NCBI GenBank assembly: GCA_027575805.1
Contig: JANBPU010000230.1
Coordinates: 1-25,590 of the forward strand
Origin: Mycoemilia scoparia
Lineage: Eukaryota > Kickxellomycota > Kickxellomycetes > Kickxellales > Kickxellaceae
Reading direction: 5' to 3'
DNA length: 25,590 nt
A program made the position numbers and the translations under genes. The notes under the pieces are model-generated. The model did no database searches. It was not told where the DNA came from and saw only the letters and a list, made by a program, of their open reading frames with translations. This document shows positions 17,599 through 25,590 of this stretch, piece after piece. Each line of letters begins with the position of its first letter. Within the stretch, counting starts at the first letter, position 1.

Positions 17599-19899
17599 AT
17601 GCCAAAACCCAGATATTCGTTACTAGAATCTCCTAAACTCACCACCACTGCCGTTCAATCATCAACACCATTTTCTAATAATGAAAACGATTATCAAAGT
17701 AGTATTTTAAATACCGACACCACTAATAAAATCGATAGTTCTAGTGGTAAATCTAATAATGATGATGACGATGATAGTGAAGATGAAATATTGTTGGATT
17801 CCTTCAAACCCCACAACAAAAATAAAACCAACAATAACAACGACCTTAGCAACCATCAATTCCATAGTCAAGTACAAGAGGATTCAGAAGATATAACAAC
17901 CCCACCAGCCAACACCACCACCACCATTACTAAACCTCAACAACAACAACAACAAAAGGGTACAATCGGGCTTTTGACTGGCACATCATTAGTAATAAGC
18001 CAACTAATAGGCTCAGGCATATTCTCAACACCATCTTCAGTCATGGACGAGATGAAAAGCCCACTAATGGCACTAACGATCTGGATAGTCGGCGCCATAA
18101 TAACAATAGGCGGGGCATTGGCATTTTGTGAGATGGGATTGATGTTTCCCAAAAACGGCGGAATGATGCGATACCTTACCAAGGCGTATCCCAAGCCGAA
18201 CGGGTTGTTTGGGTTTGTGTTTGGTTGGTCGATTATTTTCTTTATGCGGCCGGCTGGTATGGCGGCCGGAGGGATAGTGTTTGCAAAGTATTTGATGTAC
18301 GCGATTGTTGGAAGAGATGAATGGAAAAGCCGAGGCACCGGCGGCAGCAGCAGCAGCAACAGTAGTGGTGGTGGTGGTGGTGGAGCCTCCTTCTCCTTAT
18401 CATCATCATCATCATCCATAAATCTTAAAGAAGAATATGTGGTAAGAGGTGTTGCATTTGCGGGAATAACTTGCATGGCCCTACTCAATTATTTCTCGGT
18501 AAAATGGGCGTTACGTTGTATAAAGATTATGGCCTTTTTCAAAATTGTCGTGTTGACTATAATTACTGTTGTGGGCATTGCGTGTATGACCGGAGCTTAT
18601 AAACCCCAGGGAATGGTCCAGGGGCTGCAGGAGATGCAGGGTGGGAGATCGACGTGGGAGAGAGGCTTTAGCGGAACCAGCACATCGGTCAACGATTATG
18701 TCAAGGCGTTTAATCGAGTGTTTTGGGCGTATGAGGGATGGGCCAATTTACATTATGTGGCTGGGGAGATTAGAAATCCACGAAGGAATATGCCGTTGGC
18801 CATTGGGCTGGGAATATCGGTGACGGGATTGCTGTATGTGCTGGTCAACGCGGCCTTTATCACTGTGGTCCCGTTCGAGACTTTTCGCGAGGCGGGGGAG
18901 ACGCTGGGCGCGGTGTATACGAATATTGTGTTTGGCCATGTTGTGGGCGAAAGGATTTTGCCGTTGTTTATTTGTTTGTCGGTGCTGGCGGTTCCTATTG
19001 CGGATCTGTATTCGGGATGCAGGCTGATTGCTGCCACGGCGGAGATGGGGTATATTGGCTGGGCTGATAAGTTGAGTACGACCAAGAAGGGCGGAAGGGG
19101 TGGGGGAGATACAACGCCGGTGGTTTCGTTGGCTTGCTTATGGTGTTTGGCCATTGTGTTCTTGATGGGACTGCCGCCTGGAAAGGTCTTTGACCGACTG
19201 CTTGATCTTACTCAGTATCCTGGATGGATTTTTTATGGACTGACTGTTGCTGGAGTTATATTTTTAAGGAAACGATATCCCAGCCATCCGCTTAGAACTT
19301 TTAGGGTTTGGTTGCCATATACGTTTCCGTTTATTGGGCTGTGTGCTATTTTGGCGGTTGCTGCGTTTGTTCCGCCTCATGTTGATAAGAACAAGACGCC
19401 TGAAGGCGGCGATGGTAATTCGCAGAAATTGTACTTTTTGTCGCCACTCCTGGGACTGGTGTTTATCTCATCAATGTCTATTCCTTGGTACTTTATCATG
19501 GTGCGGGGGAATAAGAATAAAAGAGGAGGAATTGGTCGTAGGCCTAGCCAAGTGTCTTTGGATGGCAACGGATCGCGTTTCAATAAGGAGACCGAGAGTG
19601 ACGATGAAGATGGCGGTGCTTTCGATAGTTACGAACTGGCGCCAATGGACACCGGAGGATCGGATAATTCTTTCTCGCCGCATGCCGATTTATCCCCCTC
19701 GGCTGCTGCCCCTACCAGAATAATGATGGCCCAAGCTCCACAGGCACTGAAAGCTGGAACCAGCTATGATAGTCACAAAAGGAACACCATTAGCACCACA
19801 AGACCGCGTGCAACCAGTAACTCTGGAGATACAATCAGGGATGGCGACATTAATAGCAATGGAAGTAGAAGCAGCAGCAATGACTATCGGTACTACTGA
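17599..19899 (+). CDS. Amino-acid permease, LAT/MUP1-type APC transporter
   Basis: 766-aa integral membrane protein with about 12 predicted spans. Residues 1-120 are a disordered cytosolic tail (acidic run DDDDDSEDE near 56-62, poly-Gln at 114-119). The core starts at GTIGLLTGTSLVISQLIGSG; GSGIFSTPSS is the unwound TM1 substrate motif of APC transporters. EMGLMFPKNGGMMRYLTKAYP follows, as in MUP1 and L-type amino-acid transporters. A Ser/Gly-rich insertion (about 238-281) lies in the loop before KEEYVVRG. FWAYEGWANLHYVAGEIRNPRRNMP is the conserved TM6-loop signature of the LAT/MUP1 group. A tail of about 130 residues after MVRGNKNKRG is Ser/Asn-rich with acidic patches, a typical site for arrestin-ubiquitin control in fungal permeases (family knowledge, not visible here). 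Uptake of methionine or other neutral amino acids at the plasma membrane is likely. Its core is visibly richer in G+C than its flanks. Confidence 0.92.
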   Translation: MPKPRYSLLESPKLTTTAVQSSTPFSNNENDYQSSILNTDTTNKIDSSSGKSNNDDDDDSEDEILLDSFKPHNKNKTNNNNDLSNHQFHSQVQEDSEDITTPPANTTTTITKPQQQQQQKGTIGLLTGTSLVISQLIGSGIFSTPSSVMDEMKSPLMALTIWIVGAIITIGGALAFCEMGLMFPKNGGMMRYLTKAYPKPNGLFGFVFGWSIIFFMRPAGMAAGGIVFAKYLMYAIVGRDEWKSRGTGGSSSSNSSGGGGGGASFSLSSSSSSINLKEEYVVRGVAFAGITCMALLNYFSVKWALRCIKIMAFFKIVVLTIITVVGIACMTGAYKPQGMVQGLQEMQGGRSTWERGFSGTSTSVNDYVKAFNRVFWAYEGWANLHYVAGEIRNPRRNMPLAIGLGISVTGLLYVLVNAAFITVVPFETFREAGETLGAVYTNIVFGHVVGERILPLFICLSVLAVPIADLYSGCRLIAATAEMGYIGWADKLSTTKKGGRGGGDTTPVVSLACLWCLAIVFLMGLPPGKVFDRLLDLTQYPGWIFYGLTVAGVIFLRKRYPSHPLRTFRVWLPYTFPFIGLCAILAVAAFVPPHVDKNKTPEGGDGNSQKLYFLSPLLGLVFISSMSIPWYFIMVRGNKNKRGGIGRRPSQVSLDGNGSRFNKETESDDEDGGAFDSYELAPMDTGGSDNSFSPHADLSPSAAAPTRIMMAQAPQALKAGTSYDSHKRNTISTTRPRATSNSGDTIRDGDINSNGSRSSSNDYRYY

Positions 19900-21235
19900 T
19901 ACTGATAATAGCAATTTTACTCCGCTATCTCATGATATGTGATGTTATATACATGGAAATACTTTAAAGGGGCTGTGTGTGAAGAAATTATAATAAATCA
20001 TGATGCATACCACTACACCTTTACCAGCAAGAGTCCATGATACAGCATATGGGAGACTATTTTAACGGGCGAAATTAATATTATCAATGACAATATAGAC
20101 TGGCCTACTAGAAAAAATTAGTAGCCCTTCAAAAGTAATGATCTGTATAGAAAAGAAAACTAACTACTGGTTTTTCTTACCGCAAATAACTGTTGCTGCT
20201 GCCAAGTCAAACTGGGTCAGCTGGGTAGAAATATAAGATTTATTGTTGAACGGGGAGGGATCTTTAATACTTGAGCCGGCCCCGCATCCACTCCGATCCC
20301 GATTATAACAGTTTTTCAATAGAGGGACCGAGAGCGGGATAAGACAACAATGAACATTAGTTGATCTATTTATGAGAGCAAAGTGTACCCCGGCCTCACA
20401 CTGTATTTTAGTGCTTTGCAACAATAGAGAGATACTATCTACGATATGATTGGTAATCTGGGCCTAATCCACACACACATCCATAAAACAGGAAATCCCA
20501 TACACGCCATACGAACTATGAGCGCATGGTTGTCCAGTAGGAGCCGCTACAGTCCAAGTGTCCACGAAAGGACAAGGCCCAGTCCACGCTGGCAGTAGTG
20601 ACTTTCTTCCTGCAAATCCTTATCGATCCAGGCTAAAAGATTATTTGTGTACATGTGACAGCCACACAATCACAGCTTGATTTTTTAACTGCCAGGTCGG
20701 AGATATTTTCATCGCATTGTCTGGTGCAAAAACCACCGTGCTGATGCCACCAAAGCTTGCATTTTCATGCTCACCTGCTTGGCTGTGCTGTAATGCTGTG
20801 CATTGTATTTACTAGTGGCCGTATTGGCGATAGTAGCAGCAATTTAGTGAGTGCGCAGAGGTACTGTGTCCGCGTAGCTTCTTCGGGGCTATTGAAAGGG
20901 TCCTTTACTCCGGTTCTTTTTCCCATGGTAGTGTGCGAGAGTATATTAGGCTTGCCACTTTGCTTATTCTGATGCTGCTATACTGCTCTTGAGGCTTGTG
21001 ATTTGTTTGTCCATCTTTTACTGTCCGAGTGACTGTGGATGCTCCATACACACAGACACATTACATAAATTGAAGGGGCCAAGTCTGTTCTAGGCTATTG
21101 TTCTTATATCCTCTCTTCCCCTCGCTTTCTTTCTCTGCCTTTATACACCACCACCACCATTACACTTGTTTGTTTGTTTCTTCCTCTTTTTCTTTTGATC
21201 TATCTCATTTTTAACAACACGTCTACTATTGCAAG
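19900..21235. other. Intergenic with MITE-like element and acyl-CoA synthetase promoter
   Basis: Contains an inverted-repeat element (19945-20150). A CT-rich promoter stretch precedes the acyl-CoA synthetase gene (about 21105-21215), with a TTTATACACC TATA-like sequence near 21140. A minus frame at 20164-20424 has five Cys positions but no ATG. A plus frame at 20757-20972 has a hydrophobic Cys-containing product. Neither is strong enough to call. Confidence 0.4.
19945..20150. mobile_element. Candidate MITE-like inverted-repeat element, diverged copy
   Basis: The right end CCCTTCAAAAGTAATGATCT (continuing to TATAG at 20150) matches the right end of the element at 23746-23869 at 22 of 26 positions. 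The left end around 19950-19974 (AATACTTTAAAGGGG) is an imperfect inverse of it. There is no ORF inside. Element boundaries and target duplication are not resolved. Confidence 0.4.
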
Positions 21236-23428
21236 ATGTCAACTATTCAAGAAACAGCTTTGGCTCCTGATGGCAAATATTCTTGCAGAGTTCCCAAAGC
21301 CAGTCCCAGCAATACAGCCGGTCAATCCTATGTGATCCGCCACCCGCAAACAAAAAACGACTCTTTGGAATTCGACATTAACAATGACATAACCACTCTC
21401 TACGAGCTCTTCCAATTCAGCCGCACCCAATTCGGCGACCAACCATTTTTGGGCCACAGGCCTTTCAACAAATCAGCCAGCAACTTCGAAAACCACTATC
21501 AATGGGAAACCTACGAGCAAATCGGCCAAAGGGTCGATAATTTTGCCAGCGGGCTTTCTCATGTATACAACAAATATGTCGCCTCTGGCAGCAGCAGCAG
21601 CAGCAGCAGTGATAATGGCTCCTCTTTGAAGTGGCCATTGGGGCTTTATTCGGTAAACAGGCCTGAATATAAAATCGCCGAATATGCCAGTTATGTTCGC
21701 AATCTATATAACGTGGCTCTGTACGATACTTTGGGAGAATCCTCTGTTGAATATATCATGAACCATGCCGAAATCCCAGTTATTGTATGTTCGTTGGATA
21801 AGGTACCAAAATTGTTGAAGTTGGCAAGCAAGATGCAAAACCTAAAGGTCATTATTTCCATGGATCAACTACCATCATCTTCCACAGACACTGATACTGC
21901 TACTGCTACTGCCACTACACAAGCTTCCTTGCCATCTCCTTTCAACCTTGATAGTATCAATGTTCTTAGATCATGGTCAGACAGTTTGGGTATAAAGCTG
22001 CTGGGCTTCAATGAAGTAGAGTCGATCGGATCCAAACACCAGCTTCCTCACATTCGTCCAACACCCGACGATCTAGCAATCCTGTGCTACACATCTGGAA
22101 CGACAGGGACTCCTAAGGGCGCAATGTCAACCCATAGAAATTACTCGGTGGCAGCACGGGCCAGCACAAAAGCCCTTGGTAACCCCGAATATACCGTAAC
22201 CACACTTTCGTACTTGCCGCTGGCCCATTGTTACGAACGAGCATCTGAACATGGCATTGCATTGAGGGGTGGCCGAATTGGGTTTTATTGCGGCGATATT
22301 ACTCGGATCGTTGAAGATATGCAAATCCTCAAACCAACCTTGTTTATCAGTGTTCCTCGTCTGTTGAACAGGATTTATGATAAAATATACTCGGCCACGG
22401 TTTTGGCTCCTGGTTTGGGCGGTGCAATTGCTCGTAAAGCTGTTGCGGTTAAATTGGAGAAATTCCATGAGACTGGGCAGTTTACACATATGTTTTGGGA
22501 CCGTGTTGTGTTTAATAAGGTCAAGCAGGTTTTGGGTGGGAATTTGGATATCATTGTGTCCGGAAGTGCACCGCTGGAACCTAAGGTTATGGACTTTCTG
22601 AGAGTTGCGTTTTGTTGTCCGGTTGTTGAGGGGTATGGGCAGACAGAGTCGTCGGCCATTTCGTCGTATTTGCCAATTACTCATAGGGGATCTGGAACTA
22701 TTGGGGTTCCGTTCCCAGGTGTTGAGTTTATGTTGGTTGATGTGCCCGAAATGAATTATCATGCTACTGATTTGCCGCTGCCTAGAGGTGAAATTTGTAT
22801 CAGGGGCGGTACGGTGTTTACTGGTTATTATAAAGACCCCGAAAAGACCAAGGAGGTGTTGACGGATGATGGTTGGGTTCGTACTGGTGATATTGGCCAA
22901 TTCAATGAAGATGGTACCGTGACGATTATTGATAGAAAGAAGAATATTTTCAAGCTGTCGCAGGGTGAATATATTGCCCCTGAGAAGCTGGAAAACATTT
23001 ACTCCAATAACTTTTTGGTTCAGCAGATCGCGGTGTTGGGCAATTCGATGAAGAGCGTGTTGGTGGCGGTTGTTGTGCCTGATCCAGAAACCTTTGTGCC
23101 CTGGGCCGAGAAGATTTTGAAGAGATCAAAGGTTGGGGGAATTACAGACGTGGGTGATTTTGCAAAGTTGTGCAGGGTTCCGGAGATTGTTAAGGAGGTT
23201 TTGAATGAATTGACAAAGTCTGCTAAGGCCAATAATTTGGCTGGATTTGAGTATATCAAGGCAGTTTATTTGGATTCTCAACCCTTCGATGTTGAGACTA
23301 ATGGGTTACTGACCCCCACAATGAAGTTGAAGAGATCTGATGCCCTAAAGTATTATAAGAAAGTTATGGATACTTTATACGAAGGTATTGAAAATTCAGG
23401 CTCTACCACACCATCGGATAACAACTAA
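21236..23428 (+). CDS. Long-chain acyl-CoA synthetase (fatty acid-CoA ligase)
   Basis: 730-aa ANL-superfamily enzyme that activates long-chain fatty acids in two steps (acyl-AMP, then acyl-CoA) for lipid synthesis or beta-oxidation. The start is the first ATG after a CT-rich promoter. The P-loop YTSGTTGTPKG spans residues 285-295. The acyl-adenylate motif VEGYGQTES lies at 464-472. The hinge region DDGWVRTGDIG spans 544-554. The FACS signature region DRKKNIFKLSQGEYIAPEKLE begins at 566. Length and motif order match fungal FAA1/FAA2-type and animal ACSL enzymes. Low-complexity inserts (a poly-Ser run near 120-130 and a Thr/Ala-rich run near 218-230) lie in the N-terminal domain. The C-terminus (TTPSDNN) lacks a PTS1 peroxisomal signal, and no clear N-terminal signal anchor is visible, so cellular location is open. 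Confidence 0.95.
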   Translation: MSTIQETALAPDGKYSCRVPKASPSNTAGQSYVIRHPQTKNDSLEFDINNDITTLYELFQFSRTQFGDQPFLGHRPFNKSASNFENHYQWETYEQIGQRVDNFASGLSHVYNKYVASGSSSSSSSDNGSSLKWPLGLYSVNRPEYKIAEYASYVRNLYNVALYDTLGESSVEYIMNHAEIPVIVCSLDKVPKLLKLASKMQNLKVIISMDQLPSSSTDTDTATATATTQASLPSPFNLDSINVLRSWSDSLGIKLLGFNEVESIGSKHQLPHIRPTPDDLAILCYTSGTTGTPKGAMSTHRNYSVAARASTKALGNPEYTVTTLSYLPLAHCYERASEHGIALRGGRIGFYCGDITRIVEDMQILKPTLFISVPRLLNRIYDKIYSATVLAPGLGGAIARKAVAVKLEKFHETGQFTHMFWDRVVFNKVKQVLGGNLDIIVSGSAPLEPKVMDFLRVAFCCPVVEGYGQTESSAISSYLPITHRGSGTIGVPFPGVEFMLVDVPEMNYHATDLPLPRGEICIRGGTVFTGYYKDPEKTKEVLTDDGWVRTGDIGQFNEDGTVTIIDRKKNIFKLSQGEYIAPEKLENIYSNNFLVQQIAVLGNSMKSVLVAVVVPDPETFVPWAEKILKRSKVGGITDVGDFAKLCRVPEIVKEVLNELTKSAKANNLAGFEYIKAVYLDSQPFDVETNGLLTPTMKLKRSDALKYYKKVMDTLYEGIENSGSTTPSDNN

Positions 23429-24171
23429 TCATACTTTTGCATCCATTTCTTTGGTTATGGTGATGAAGACGTAGAATGTGTTGCTCTAGGCCTTGTCCAT
23501 TGTGCCACACTTTTTTAGTTATACTATTGTTGTAACTACTGCAGTGTAAAATCTGGCCCATTCATTACTATTATCTTTGTTCTTTTATTACTTTCATATA
23601 TTTTATTTTTGCTCCTTATCTTTTATGTCCTGTTTTCATTTATAGAAATGTGAAATATTGTTTACTCTTGAAGGCTTTGTTCATAAAGACGTTGTAATGA
23701 TGGCTATTTATAATTATTAGTGCATACAATAAGAAAGACAACTATCCATATGGGCAATAACTTTTGAAGGGTGAAAGTTCACTAGTAAAACTGGGCATCC
23801 ATTTGGCTGTGATTCCCCTATAATCACTGGTCCCCAAAATTCACCCTTCAAAAATTATGATCCATATAGTAGTTTCAGTTGGTTCAAGTAATAGGAATTT
23901 TGCCTAAGAACAAACCCAATTTTTGATTGAATACTTGTTATTGCTTAAAACATTGAAAATAACAAAAGTCAAAAATATTGTGGTATTGATTTTAAAAGTC
24001 TGGGTTTCATTATAGATTGTTTAAACAACAATTGTTGTGTAAATAAAACAAGCCATATGAAAATTAGATCGTTATCAGTATCATGGAAGAGGTGAAGTGA
24101 GAGAGATGTAGAGCTAATATCAACTGAGAGGATTTGTTTGAGGCACAAAATCCACATATATCTCGAAGGGG
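23429..24171. other. Intergenic region containing a MITE-like element
   Basis: 3' flank of the acyl-CoA synthetase on the left and 3' flank of the small minus-strand gene on the right. It contains the inverted-repeat element at 23746-23869. I see no other coding region; the minus ORF 23969-24157 looks like chance. Confidence 0.5.
23746..23869. mobile_element. Candidate MITE-like element with 30-bp terminal inverted repeats
   Basis: Left arm 23746-23775 and right arm 23840-23869 are inverted repeats matching at 25 of 30 positions, with the inner 14 (TTTTGAAGGGTGAA) perfect. The spacer is 64 nt without an ORF. A related right end and an imperfect left end occur at 19945-20150, which supports a dispersed repeat family rather than a lone hairpin. 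Target-site duplication is not clear. Confidence 0.55.
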
Positions 24172-24466
24172 TTAAGATTTTGTCTCTGAAGGAGGAAGGA
24201 TTTGGATATCTTTGCCACTCTTCAGTATAGTAACAGCCGTTCCATAAGCTATGTTGGTATCATACTTCATCCCGTTAATGGTAATGCTTTGCTATAAAAA
24301 AAGCAAATATAAATTGTCAAATATTATCAAATACATTGCAAGTATGCTGAGGCTTTCTGAGAGTATTACTTACAGCTCCATCACTCAACATTTTGGTAAT
24401 ATCCCACAAGATTTTGTTCTGCTTGCCAGTCCAAATTGGCTGAGCACTGGGTTCTGGCCTTGTCAT
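24172..24466 (-). CDS. Unknown small two-exon protein, 70 aa (possible distant paralogue C)
   Basis: Exon 1 is 24466-24374 (31 codons, starting MTRPEPSAQPIW). An 82-nt intron (24373-24292) runs from GTAAGT to TTTATAG. Exon 2 is 24291-24172 (39 codons plus TAA), joined at phase 0. The frame is open throughout and the splice signals are consensus. Exon 2 (QSITINGMKYDT, then TILKSGKDIQI) lines up without gaps with the start of exon 2 of the genes at 10334 and 11817: Ile3, Gly7, Phe/Tyr10, Ile22 and Ile29 recur. Identity is only 6-7 of 31, and the Trp/Cys-rich C-terminus of those proteins is missing. Shared intron phase and small size make remote homology plausible but unproven. There is no signal peptide. 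Function is unknown. Confidence 0.7.
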
Positions 24467-24594
24467 TTTCAATTAATACTTGTTGCGTGTTGTGGTGTAT
24501 TTTGTTGTGAGCTGTATAACTAACTAAGTAGATATATAGGTAGGGAAATAAGGTAAGGAGTCAATATTGATAACTCTGGTAGAAATTCCGAGGG

Positions 24595-24602
24595 TATTTA
24601 TA
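24595..24602 (-). promoter_or_regulatory. TATA-like box of the 24.2-kb small gene
   Basis: TATAAATA on the minus strand 129 nt upstream of the ATG at 24466, nearly the same distance as in paralogue A (133 nt). Confidence 0.4.
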
Positions 24603-24847
24603 GTATTTTGGAAGCAACTGAATTGGTACATTACACTAGCAATTCGCCCAACATGAAACCAATGTTTTTTTTGGGAACTGATTTCGAGCTCATCGTGTCA
24701 AATAAACTTCTGGAAAATTAAGCTCTTTGGTGGCATGGTCATAATTACATTCATATATCAGAACTTTTGTTAGCAAGTATCACAGTATATTGGCCTGTAT
24801 CTCAGTATACCGTATATATATATATTTGGTATAATAATTTTAGTAGT

Positions 24848-24992
24848 TGATACTAACATGATACTATTTACCAATTCTCAAATACTTTCAAAAAAGGGCT
24901 AATAGTATCTAGATATTATCTTTATTAAAAATTATACTAATATAATATCAAATGATGCTGTGATGATATCAACTGATACTAAAATGATACTA
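24848..24992. repeat. Paired GATACT motif repeat
   Basis: TGATACTAACATGATACTA at 24848-24866 recurs as TGATACTAAAATGATACTA at 24974-24992 (18 of 19 identical), 126 nt apart. AGTATCTA/G words at 24904 and 25029 have nearly the same spacing, hinting at a strongly diverged tandem duplication. Confidence 0.45.
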
Positions 24993-25085
24993 TAGTAATA
25001 TAAAATGTTGCTATAATAATAAATGAAAAGTATCTATACTCATTACTAATTAGTTTAGATGAGATTGATCTTGTAGTTCCATAGA

Positions 25086-25126
25086 CAACATGAATTGTAA
25101 TAATTATTTTATTACAACTCATGTTG
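25086..25126. repeat. Near-perfect 18-bp hairpin
   Basis: Arms 25086-25103 and 25109-25126 match at 17 of 18 positions with a 5-nt loop (TTATT). No T-run or neighbouring gene end explains it. It may be a mobile-element end or a structured RNA element. Confidence 0.6.
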
Positions 25127-25590
25127 GTTATAGCATAGTATATATATCAGGATATATTAGGATATTATTTGATATACCAATTATATTATTTTGAGAGCTT
25201 TTTGATACCATTTTGGTACAGTTTTGAGAGACAAAGCTTCTGATGTAATCATAACTCAGTCTAGGTTAATTATTAGTCAAAGAATTTCTGGGTATTTAAA
25301 TTCATCAGTATTTTCTGAAACTGATATGTCATTGATGTCTATCTAGATGACATAAAATTCGTGAAATTATGTTAATTTGTTACGGGATTAACATGTAATT
25401 GGTAATAAAAGGATATCTCGCATGTGGATAATGACTTATTGAACTTTAAAAAAAGTTTAATCGATTTGGTGACTAAAATAATGGGGAGACCAGGAACCCC
25501 AATTCCTGAAGGCCATATACATGCGTATTTTTTACCTTTTCGCAGCGTGTTTTGAATTGAATATTTCTATTTGATTATAGTCGATACTTT

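Larger units (their letters stand above)
24467..25590. other. Right flank, AT-rich repeats, no gene seen
   Basis: Contains the promoter of the 24.2-kb gene (TATAAATA on minus at 24595-24602, 129 nt upstream of its ATG), a stretch rich in GATACT/AGTATC words (24776-25034), a strong hairpin at 25086-25126, and unremarkable AT-rich sequence to the end. Confidence 0.5.

Noticed and set aside
1..25590. TATAAATA octamers as a shared regulatory signature
   Set aside because: Upstream of five genes at 94-221 nt, but a rough expectation for DNA this AT-rich is about half a dozen chance copies on both strands, and others occur away from genes (for example near 5615 and 23705). Kept only as individual low-confidence promoter elements.
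1..25590. tRNA genes, rRNA or CRISPR arrays
   Set aside because: I looked for T-arm-like GTTCRANNC sequences with stems and for regularly spaced repeats. Candidates such as the GGTTGAACCC word near 1407 lack the rest of a cloverleaf, and no arrays were seen.

Overview
This window is eukaryotic nuclear DNA, most probably from an early-diverging (zygomycete-type) fungus. It is AT-rich, with long single-exon ORFs separated by AT-rich intergenic stretches of about 0.4-2.6 kb. Introns are short (about 80-140 nt) with GTAAGT/GTGAGT donors and TAG/CAG acceptors, and many proteins carry Asn/Ser/Gln-rich low-complexity tracts. The seryl-tRNA synthetase closely resembles fungal cytosolic enzymes. I cannot place the organism more precisely from sequence alone. 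I see no bacterial-type operons, tRNA, rRNA or CRISPR.

Layout. 0.7-3.2 kb: small plus-strand genes: a three-exon 125-aa unknown gene (719-1262), a doubtful ORF (2386-2682) and a 78-aa secreted cysteine-containing protein (2933-3169). 3.5-5.0 kb (minus): a 489-aa unrecognised protein with a Gln/Asn/Ser-rich N-terminal half. 5.8-7.2 kb (plus): cytosolic seryl-tRNA synthetase with an apparent 5'-UTR intron. 8.0-9.6 kb (minus): a 544-aa unrecognised protein with a basic N-terminus and a C-terminal zinc-ribbon-like Cys pattern. 10.3-12.2 kb (minus): two tandem two-exon paralogues of an unknown small-protein family. 13.5-15.0 kb (plus): SET-domain methyltransferase-like protein, followed by an (ATT)n microsatellite. 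17.6-19.9 kb (plus): LAT/MUP1-type amino-acid permease. 21.2-23.4 kb (plus): long-chain acyl-CoA synthetase. 24.2-24.5 kb (minus): a third two-exon small gene, probably a distant member of the same family. The right end is AT-rich repeat-like sequence with a strong hairpin.

The large genes are ordinary dispersed housekeeping or transport genes, and nothing suggests that they form a pathway or cluster. The unusual content is the set of small, intron-split genes that plain ORF calling misses. The 10.3-kb and 11.8-kb genes share an ungapped second exon (20 of 52 residues identical), an MPC start, and a phase-0 intron at the same place. The 24.2-kb gene shares the intron phase and a weak ungapped exon-2 pattern. 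I do not recognise this family. Two short inverted-repeat (MITE-like) elements flank the acyl-CoA synthetase gene.
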